Assembly (NCBI GenBank): GCA_023957235.1
Contig: JAMLHI010000001.1
Location: 558,001-622,000, forward strand
Length of the DNA: 64,000 nucleotides
DNA from: Chitinophagales bacterium
Lineage (GTDB): Bacteria > Bacteroidota > Bacteroidia > Chitinophagales > JADIYW01
Direction: 5' to 3'
Shown: piece by piece, positions 11,682-17,508 of the stretch
Layout of the letters: the number at the start of each line of letters is the position of its first letter
Numbering within the stretch: the first letter of the stretch is position 1
Made by a program: the position numbers and the translations under genes
Notes under the pieces: generated by a model
What the model was told of the DNA's origin: nothing
Database searches by the model: none
The model's input: only the letters and a program-made list of their open reading frames with translations

Positions 11682-12137
11682 TCAAAGGGGTTTATATTTT
11701 TGTATAATGGCTTCACAAGCTTCTTCAAGCATTTGATATACTTTTTCAAAACCATTGTCATCCCAATATGGGTCTGGAACATTTTTATTGGTATTTGGAT
11801 AAACTTCATTAAGGATTATCTTGATTTTTTCTCTTTCTTCTTCTTTAGCCAATGAAAGGATATCTTTATAATTTTGAGAGTCCATTGCATAAATAAGATC
11901 AAATTCTTCATAATCAACACTTCTCAATTTACGAGATTGCTGATCAGTAATATCTATACCATATTTTTTTGCAATTTGGATAGAGCGTTTGTCTGGTTGC
12001 TCACCATTATGCCATCCGCTAGTTCCTGCTGAATCTACTTCCCATTGAAGCTGATTCTCTTTAATTTTATGTTTTAAAATACCTTCTGCTAATGGTGACC
12101 TACATATATTTCCTAAACAAACCATTAAAATTTTCAT
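11682..12137 (-). CDS. Low-molecular-weight protein-tyrosine phosphatase
   Basis: This 151-residue protein begins MKILMVCLGNICRSPLAEG, the CX5RS phosphate-binding loop with nucleophile Cys7 and Arg13-Ser14. The acid/base Asp lies in VPDPYWDD near residue 120. Family members are cytoplasmic phosphatases of phosphotyrosine, often on exopolysaccharide kinases; some act on phosphoarginine. No kinase or polysaccharide genes are nearby, so the substrate is open. It is the first gene of a short minus-strand unit and is divergent from the FKBP gene, with a 46-base gap between start codons. Length and motifs are typical. Confidence 0.92.
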   Translation of the reverse strand: MKILMVCLGNICRSPLAEGILKHKIKENQLQWEVDSAGTSGWHNGEQPDKRSIQIAKKYGIDITDQQSRKLRSVDYEEFDLIYAMDSQNYKDILSLAKEEEREKIKIILNEVYPNTNKNVPDPYWDDNGFEKVYQMLEEACEAIIQKYKPL

Positions 12138-12183
12138 ATCAATATTTATTTTGGAAGGTAATCATCCGTACATTTATTTGCAA

Positions 12184-13038
12184 ATGAAATTATACATTAT
12201 TTTAATTGTTTTGAGTAGCTTCTCTTGGGTCTATTCCAATGCTCAAGAGGCAGTTCATTTAGATAATGGCTCACAATATATTATTACTCAGTCTTCTCAG
12301 GATAGTAGCCGACCTAAAAAGGGAGATGTTATAAAAATGAAACTAGCAAAATATGCGCAAGATGGCACTTTGATTTTTGATACAGAGATGCTCAATATGC
12401 CTGATGGTGTTGAAATGACAATTCAGGATGATTTTATTCCAGGAGATATTTTGGATGTGTTCCTTCGTATGCATAAAAATGAAAAGGCAATTGCCACAAT
12501 TCCAGTATGGGTTGCTGATAAAGATACAGTTCAAAAAAATCAAACAGAGACATATTCTTATCATGTACAACTGTTAGATTTTATTAGCCCTCAAAAGCTA
12601 AAAGAACAGCAAGACGAATTATTGAAACAATTAAGGTTGGAGCAAAAAGCTCTTTTTGATAGTATCGTAGTTGCAAAGGCATCAAATTATCATCTTGATT
12701 ATCAAAAAGATGGCTTGTATATTCTAAAGTCGTCTTCTAAAAAAATAAAGAAAAAACAAAAACTATCAACAGGGCAAGAAATCAAAGTGCAATATATATT
12801 GAAGCTCCTTCCAGACTATAAGGAACTTGATAATTCCTACAAGCGAAATATGCCTTTGACTTTAAATGTCAATACTGGGCAGGTGATTAAAGGTTGGGAT
12901 ATTGCTCTTTTACAAATGAAAAAGGGAGAGAAAAGCATATTGCTGATTCCATCTTGGCTGGCGTATGGGTTTTATGGCAGCGGCCATGAGATTTTGCCTA
13001 ATACACCATTGTATTTTGAAATAGAAGTCTTAAATTGA
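12184..13038 (+). CDS. FKBP-type peptidyl-prolyl isomerase, exported, two FKBP-like domains
   Basis: The start at ATG 12184 is preferred over an in-frame TTG at 12151. It gives a proper signal peptide, MKLYIILIVLSSFSWVYSNAQ, for a product of 284 residues. The C-terminal 110 residues form an FKBP domain with VIKGWDIALLQMKKGEKS, LIPSWLAYGF and PNTPLYFEIEVL. The N-terminal half shows a second, weaker FKBP-like module (KKGDVIKMKLAKY, DIFLRMHKNEKA-like, IPVWVADKD), probably not catalytic. It would catalyse proline isomerization or chaperone proteins in the periplasm. The next gene, a small lipoprotein, starts 18 bases downstream, so they may share a transcript. Confidence 0.88.
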   Translation: MKLYIILIVLSSFSWVYSNAQEAVHLDNGSQYIITQSSQDSSRPKKGDVIKMKLAKYAQDGTLIFDTEMLNMPDGVEMTIQDDFIPGDILDVFLRMHKNEKAIATIPVWVADKDTVQKNQTETYSYHVQLLDFISPQKLKEQQDELLKQLRLEQKALFDSIVVAKASNYHLDYQKDGLYILKSSSKKIKKKQKLSTGQEIKVQYILKLLPDYKELDNSYKRNMPLTLNVNTGQVIKGWDIALLQMKKGEKSILLIPSWLAYGFYGSGHEILPNTPLYFEIEVLN

Positions 13039-13056
13039 TAAGTAAATGATTCAGAA

Positions 13057-13278
13057 GTGAGAAAAATATTTTTTGTTTTATTGTCAGCTGTCCTTTTAAT
13101 AGCATGCAAAAAGAGTAAGGTGTGTGTGAAATGTATTGAATATGATGATATCGATTATGGTATAACGACTTATTGTCTTGGTGAAGATTGGGTAGAGACT
13201 GAAGAAATGATGAATAAACTTATTCAAGAATTAGAAGGAGATGGATATATTGTCAATCACACAGAACGATGTAAATAA
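13057..13278 (+). CDS. Small putative lipoprotein, Cys-rich
   Basis: This 73-residue ORF starts with GTG at 13057. The N-terminus, MRKIFFVLLSAVLLIACKK, is a strong lipoprotein signal with LIAC as lipobox. The mature part of about 57 residues contains further cysteines in VCVKCIEYDD, YCLG and the terminal ERCK, which suggests disulfides. It follows the FKBP gene by 18 bases on the same strand. I do not recognise the family. The signal peptide and context support a real gene, with an envelope role unknown. Confidence 0.65.
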   Translation: MRKIFFVLLSAVLLIACKKSKVCVKCIEYDDIDYGITTYCLGEDWVETEEMMNKLIQELEGDGYIVNHTERCK

Positions 13279-13347
13279 GAAGGGACTCCTCGTTTTGATT
13301 AGTTGAGAAAAGAATAATTGAAAATAATTGGTCAGAATGATTAAAAT

Positions 13348-13911
13348 TTAAATTTTTGTCATACCACCTGAGTGATTATCATTTCTGAATTGGGCGATAA
13401 AAATTTCCTGATAAGAAATAGGGATAGAGAATATATTTTGCAATGAAATGTCATTAAAATATGCCCAGAGACATCTTATCACCCCCGCATGAGTAATCAT
13501 TAGAATTTTTTTGTGATGCCTATTTTGACTGAGTTGATTTAAAAATTCAGTCACTCGAGAGTAGAGTATAGAGAGGCTTTCACCATGAGGTGTTGAAATA
13601 TTGACAAAATCATTTCCCCATTTTGATAGGTCATCAGTATTGATATCTCTCCATCTTTTACCTTCCCAGCTTCCAAAGTTCATTTCCATCAATGCTGGTT
13701 CATATTTGACATTGGAAATTTCTAAAGATTCAACAATTGATTTACAACGTGATAAAGGACTACAATAGACAAAATCAAAATCTTTTGGAAGTTCTTGTAA
13801 GAAATAGGCAATATCTTGCTCATAAGATTCGGCTAGGGTAATATCACTTTGCCCATAACAATAGTCCTTGGATATTGAGACAGGAGTATGTCTGATTATA
13901 TAAATCTCCAT
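13348..13911 (-). CDS. cobC: Histidine phosphatase, probable alpha-ribazole phosphatase
   Basis: The start was moved to the ATG at 13911 so that the protein begins MEIYIIRHTPV, the standard phosphoglycerate-mutase fold opening with Arg7-His8. The longer frame to 13941 adds ten unlikely residues. Other family features are YCSPLSRC, NFGSWEGKRW with the catalytic Glu region, PHGES and MITHAGVIR with the second His. CobC removes the 5' phosphate of alpha-ribazole phosphate or of adenosylcobalamin phosphate in the last steps of B12 synthesis. Its start overlaps the end of cobS by 16 bases, and it follows cobT-cobS, which decides the specific call over a generic phosphatase. Confidence 0.82.
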   Translation of the reverse strand: MEIYIIRHTPVSISKDYCYGQSDITLAESYEQDIAYFLQELPKDFDFVYCSPLSRCKSIVESLEISNVKYEPALMEMNFGSWEGKRWRDINTDDLSKWGNDFVNISTPHGESLSILYSRVTEFLNQLSQNRHHKKILMITHAGVIRCLWAYFNDISLQNIFSIPISYQEIFIAQFRNDNHSGGMTKI

Positions 13912-14687
13912 AAAGCGATGATGAACAATAGTATTACACATTCAGCAATTTGTTCTACTGCTCCTAGACAATCTCCAGTGTATCCATCTATCCATTTTTC
14001 AAAATATTTTTTAGCAGTATAGTAGAGAATGCTTAGTGGAAGAAATACCCAAAAATATTCCCAATGAAAGAAACCCAATAGCAGGATAGGAATACCTCCA
14101 AAAAGGTAAGCACCCATTTTTTCTTTGTAGCTATGACCTTTTGCTATTGGCTTGGATTTGCTACTTTCATCATTTCGTGAATATTTTGAAGTAAATACAA
14201 TCTGAATAGCAGTAAGTCTAGCTAAGGAATGATAAGCAATGAATATCAATGCTAATAAAGAGATATGAGAGTGGTTTTCTACTTCATTTGCAATCAGACT
14301 AAGCGTTTTGTACTTTAATAAAAACAAGAATATCAACCCAATGGTGCCATAAGTGCCGATTCGACTGTCTTTCATAATGTCTAATATTTTGCCTTGAGTC
14401 CATCCTCCTCCAAAACCATCCAATGTGTCAGCCAAGCCATCTTCATGGAAGGCTCCAGTAAGCAATACTCCAGCCATTAGAGAGAAGATGATAGAAATAT
14501 CTGTGTCGAAAAATATTGAACTTAAATAATATACTATAAAAGATAAACCCCCAATAATCCAACCGATTAAAGGGAAATATCTTGTTGCTTTATTGATATT
14601 GTCTTGTGAATATTCCAACTTATTAGGGCAAGGTATTCTTGTGTAAAACATCAAAGCAGTGAAAAATATCTGTATCTGTTCTTTCAT
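13896..14687 (-). CDS. cobS: Adenosylcobinamide-GDP ribazoletransferase (cobalamin synthase)
   Basis: This 263-residue integral membrane protein begins with the CobS signature FFTALMFYTRIPCP. It continues with RYFPLIGWIIGG, TGAFHEDGLADTLDGFGGG and MKDSRIGTYG, the Asp-rich magnesium site typical of the family. Several hydrophobic helices follow, ending in YTGDCLGAVEQIAE. It joins alpha-ribazole (phosphate) to adenosylcobinamide-GDP at the inner membrane to form cobalamin. It is separated from cobT by 3 bases and overlaps cobC, so the three are one transcript. No cobU gene for adenosylcobinamide kinase is present in this unit. Confidence 0.95.
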   Translation of the reverse strand: MKEQIQIFFTALMFYTRIPCPNKLEYSQDNINKATRYFPLIGWIIGGLSFIVYYLSSIFFDTDISIIFSLMAGVLLTGAFHEDGLADTLDGFGGGWTQGKILDIMKDSRIGTYGTIGLIFLFLLKYKTLSLIANEVENHSHISLLALIFIAYHSLARLTAIQIVFTSKYSRNDESSKSKPIAKGHSYKEKMGAYLFGGIPILLLGFFHWEYFWVFLPLSILYYTAKKYFEKWIDGYTGDCLGAVEQIAECVILLFIIALWRFI

Positions 14688-14690
14688 AGA

Positions 14691-15695
14691 TTAATTCTTG
14701 TTGGCAACTCCAGCGTCTTCAAAACTTGCCATATTGTTTAAGAATGATATAGCACTTTTGATAATAGGATAAGCCACAGCACATCCTGTCCCTTCTCCTA
14801 ATCTCATATTTAAATTCAATACTGTACGAGCATTAAGATAATTGAGTAGATTTTTATGACCATTTTCATCACTTAGATGACAAAATATTGCATGGCTAAT
14901 GATCTGTGGGTTGATTTTATAGGCAGCCAAAAAAGCAACACTCGCAATAAATCCATCTACTAAAATAAGCAGGTTGTTTTTGTATGCTTCCATCATTGCT
15001 GCACACATTTGTACGATTTCAAACCCACCGAAGGTTTGTAATACTTCTTGAGGAGTATCTTTGTTGCCATGAAATTCTTGGGCTTTTTTTAAGATAGATA
15101 TCTTTTTGTTGAGCTGTTCTTTGCTAAGTCCTGTTCCTTTGCCAGTACATTGTTCGATAGGCAAATTGCATAGATAACTCATTATCATTGAAGCAGAAGA
15201 AGTATTGCCTATTCCCATTTCTCCAAATCCAATCACATTACATCCTTCTTTAGCTATTGATTGAATAATTGGTTCAGTCTTATCAAAACAAGATTGAAAT
15301 TCAATGCAACTCATCGCTTCATGTCTTAAAAAATTTTGAGTTCCATACGCTATTTTAGAATGTATAAGCCTTGTATCTCCATCAAAATTATAATTCACCC
15401 CAGCATCAACGATTTTTAATTGAATGCCATTTTGTACTGAAAACACATTGATTGCAGCTCCTCCATTCAAAAAGTTCATCACCATTTGAAATGTGACTTC
15501 TTGCGGATATGCGCTGACTCCTTCTTTTGCTATACCATGATCTGCAGCAAAAACAACGATTGTAGGATTTATTAAAGTAGGAGTAGTCGTGTTTTGGATA
15601 ATTCCTATCTGAATGGCTAATTCTTCTAGAAAACCTAAAGACCCAATTGGCTTGGTCTTGAAGTCGATCTTATGTTGTAGTGATTTTTTTATCAA
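14691..15695 (-). CDS. cobT: Nicotinate-nucleotide--dimethylbenzimidazole phosphoribosyltransferase
   Basis: This 334-residue protein matches CobT. It has the opening TKPIGSLG substrate loop, VVFAADHGIAKEGVSAYP, NFLNGGAAINVF, GEMGIGNTSSASM and TGKGTGL. The C-terminal LGEGTGCAVAYP has Glu301 in the position of the catalytic glutamate. It transfers phosphoribose from nicotinate mononucleotide to the lower-ligand base, giving alpha-ribazole 5'-phosphate for CobS. Its ATG overlaps the stop of the upstream T9SS protein gene by 4 bases, which implies translational coupling. The unit sits downstream of a cobalamin riboswitch candidate, so expression should fall when B12 is plentiful. Confidence 0.96.
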   Translation of the reverse strand: MIKKSLQHKIDFKTKPIGSLGFLEELAIQIGIIQNTTTPTLINPTIVVFAADHGIAKEGVSAYPQEVTFQMVMNFLNGGAAINVFSVQNGIQLKIVDAGVNYNFDGDTRLIHSKIAYGTQNFLRHEAMSCIEFQSCFDKTEPIIQSIAKEGCNVIGFGEMGIGNTSSASMIMSYLCNLPIEQCTGKGTGLSKEQLNKKISILKKAQEFHGNKDTPQEVLQTFGGFEIVQMCAAMMEAYKNNLLILVDGFIASVAFLAAYKINPQIISHAIFCHLSDENGHKNLLNYLNARTVLNLNMRLGEGTGCAVAYPIIKSAISFLNNMASFEDAGVANKN

Positions 15696-16663
15696 GATTG
15701 AATGATTAATTTTTGTAATGCAAAACCTTCAGCAGATTGAATTTGGATAAAATATATCCCAGAAGTGAAATTTTTGGTTTCAAAATCATACAATTTACCT
15801 TCAAATACTATACTTCCAGAAGGATTATAAACTTTGATATTTTCTATTGTCAGAAGAGTAGATTTTAATTTCTGATGAGTTTTTAAAGGATTGGGATAGA
15901 ATATCTGGTGTAAATTGTCATTATTTTTGATGGATGTTACAACCTTTTTCTCGTGAATCACACCTACAGCATCCAAATCAAAACCTCCTGATTCAAAAGG
16001 TGTTGGATAAGGATCATTAATAACGTTACCATTATAGTCATAAGATGCATATTCTGCTTGAATGCTTCCTATCACATCAATGATTTTTACATGTGTGATG
16101 TAATTAATATCCAGACCTTCAATATCTTTTAACTCTTCTAAGTCAAATGGAGTTCCATAATTGGCTCTGTATTTGCCAGCAAGATGATGAATTAAAGTAG
16201 GGTCTGAATTCTCAAATGTACCTGTTTGTTTTTCTGTAGGAATATTTGAGATGGCAGGAAATCTAAAAAAATCTTTTCCATTACTACTGACTTCCACAAA
16301 AGCTAGTTCTAAGAAGTAGTCATTAAAAGCATTTTCAAATACGGCAAAATCATATCCTTCCCCATTTGTAATAGGATATTTAAAGGTAAGGATAGCATTC
16401 CCCCCATCACCTAAGCTTACGACACCTATTCCATCTGCAATCCCTAAAGCTAATGAGTCATTACCTGTTTTTGCTAAGCCTAAAGCAGGATTTGCTATAT
16501 TTTGAAGCCCCCTTTCAACCCTGCAGTTGACAGCCCATGCTTTAAATACTATGCTGTCCTTATTTATTGCACTTGTTGATTCTGTACCGACAGCTCCAGG
16601 AAATTGAGCCCACAGGGTTATTGATAATAAGGATAAAAAGAGTGTAAGTAATTTTTTTTTCAT
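15692..16663 (-). CDS. T9SS-secreted protein encoded in the B12 operon, possible cobalamin-related surface protein
   Basis: This 323-residue protein has a signal peptide (MKKKLLTLFLSLLSITLWAQ). Its beta-rich body includes DFAVFENAFNDYFLELAFVE, split by VSSNGKDFFRFPA, and YITHVKIIDVIG. It ends in a type A T9SS sorting domain opening IFYPNPLKTHQKL and finishing FTSGIYFIQIQ...LQKLIIQS. It should therefore be exported across the outer membrane and kept at or near the surface. Its stop overlaps the cobT start by 4 bases, and it lies in a transcript led by a B12 riboswitch, which suggests a role in capturing or handling corrinoids. I do not recognise a characterised homologue, and binding is inference only. 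Confidence 0.7.
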   Translation of the reverse strand: MKKKLLTLFLSLLSITLWAQFPGAVGTESTSAINKDSIVFKAWAVNCRVERGLQNIANPALGLAKTGNDSLALGIADGIGVVSLGDGGNAILTFKYPITNGEGYDFAVFENAFNDYFLELAFVEVSSNGKDFFRFPAISNIPTEKQTGTFENSDPTLIHHLAGKYRANYGTPFDLEELKDIEGLDINYITHVKIIDVIGSIQAEYASYDYNGNVINDPYPTPFESGGFDLDAVGVIHEKKVVTSIKNNDNLHQIFYPNPLKTHQKLKSTLLTIENIKVYNPSGSIVFEGKLYDFETKNFTSGIYFIQIQSAEGFALQKLIIQS

Positions 16664-16685
16664 TGTAATAATTTAAGAGAAGTGA

Positions 16686-17027
16686 TTATTGAAACCCATA
16701 AGGACAATGTCTGCATTTGTTTTTACAGCAATGGTCTTTTTGTATATGGTACAATTCTGTGAATACCCAATTTTTACCTTCTTTATAATAATGGACACCT
16801 TCGATATATTCTTTTCTATTTTTAGGAAATTTATATTGCTTAGAAAGTTTGATGATTTCATCATAATGTGTTAAGCAAGAGGAGCATAGACAATCAAAAT
16901 TAGTTTTAGATAAAAAATCTAAAGTGTGTCTATTGATAGGTAAATAACATTGACATTTGCTGATGTTGTCACTGTCGCAATCAAAAGAAGAAGAACATCT
17001 ACCACAAGTTTTTATTTTTATGCTCAA
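16686..17027 (-). CDS. Cys-rich CWC domain / DUF5522 fusion protein
   Basis: This is a 113-residue cytoplasmic-looking protein with two cysteine-rich modules. The N-terminal one has Cys8, Cys11, Cys17, Cys25 and Cys27, with CLCSSCL later, and fits the Cys-rich CWC family. The C-terminal one, GVHYYKEGKNWVFTELYH followed by Cys100, Cys101, Cys105 and Cys108 in KCRHCPYG, fits DUF5522. Such a cysteine pattern suggests zinc or iron-sulfur binding. It is the first gene after the riboswitch leader and lies 22 bases upstream of the T9SS protein gene, so it appears to be the first gene of the B12 operon. The role is unknown. Confidence 0.75.
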   Translation of the reverse strand: MSIKIKTCGRCSSSFDCDSDNISKCQCYLPINRHTLDFLSKTNFDCLCSSCLTHYDEIIKLSKQYKFPKNRKEYIEGVHYYKEGKNWVFTELYHIQKDHCCKNKCRHCPYGFQ

Positions 17028-17184
17028 TGGCTGACAATTTGAGTGGAAGAATAAAACATTGAAATAAAATAAAATTCCTTTTTTCTATTTCTTTGTAAAT
17101 GTATATTATTAGAGATAAGATTTGCCATTTCAATTCTTTTAAATATATAATATAGAAAAGCAGAATGACCTTTATCTTTTTAAA

Positions 17185-17335
17185 GATAAATGTATTTGTC
17201 AAAACACTTTTCGTGATGTTTGAACTAAAATCAAATACATGTATCTGGCTTATTTTCATATAGAAAAATTACAGTTGCACGACAGCCCAAGAGTCTAACT
17301 TGGTTCCATGTTTTAAAGTTTTTAACCTTCTTAAT
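17185..17335 (-). ncRNA. Cobalamin (B12) riboswitch, approximate limits
   Basis: Read on the minus strand, the region contains GGAACC (17302-17307). The hairpin CCAAG/CTTGG (17299-17303 with 17287-17291) follows, then GCTGTCGTGCAACTGTAA (17269-17286), the most conserved core of the cobalamin riboswitch. Next comes AAGCCAGATACATGTA (17236-17251), which fits the B12 box except for its last few bases. Element order and spacing match the aptamer. Outer boundaries are estimates. It lies about 160 bases upstream of the first gene of the cob unit. The switch mechanism (translation or termination) cannot be decided by eye. Confidence 0.82.
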
Positions 17336-17358
17336 TGATTTGTATCAAAGAACTATGA

Positions 17359-17366
17359 CAAATATA
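17359..17366 (-). promoter_or_regulatory. Candidate -7 promoter box for the B12 operon
   Basis: The minus strand reads TATATTTG here, an exact match to the Bacteroidota -7 consensus TAnnTTTG. Transcription would begin near 17352, about 20 bases before the riboswitch core region. No clear TTTG -33 element lies at the expected distance. Confidence 0.45.
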
Positions 17367-17443
17367 ATTAAAAGAAAGGACAGTCTCTAAAATGGCAATG
17401 TAATTATGAAAATTATATTGGACAGATGAGGGTTTTCTTAATA

Positions 17444-17477
17444 AAAAAGGCTACCTAATAACTTAGGTAGCCTTTTT
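17444..17477 (-). terminator. Rho-independent terminator of the TonB receptor gene
   Basis: A perfect 15-bp stem (17444-17458 with 17463-17477) closes a TAAC loop. The stem contains AAAAAGGCTACC on one arm and GGTAGCCTTTTT on the other, so U-rich tracts exist on both strands. It lies 32 bases after the receptor stop codon and upstream of the B12 leader, insulating one from the other. Confidence 0.92.
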
Positions 17478-17508
17478 GAAATCAATAAAATGATTAAATG
17501 CTAGAAGC

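Noticed and set aside
17171..17190. AT-only palindrome (TTTATCTTT with AAAGATAAA) after the riboswitch core as a terminator
   Set aside because: The stem has only one G-C pair per arm and no U-run follows on the minus strand, so a rho-independent terminator is not supported.
16999..17259. 86-codon minus-strand frame upstream of the CWC/DUF5522 gene
   Set aside because: It covers the 3' part of the riboswitch leader, is mostly low-complexity hydrophobic residues, and overlaps the start of a better-supported gene.
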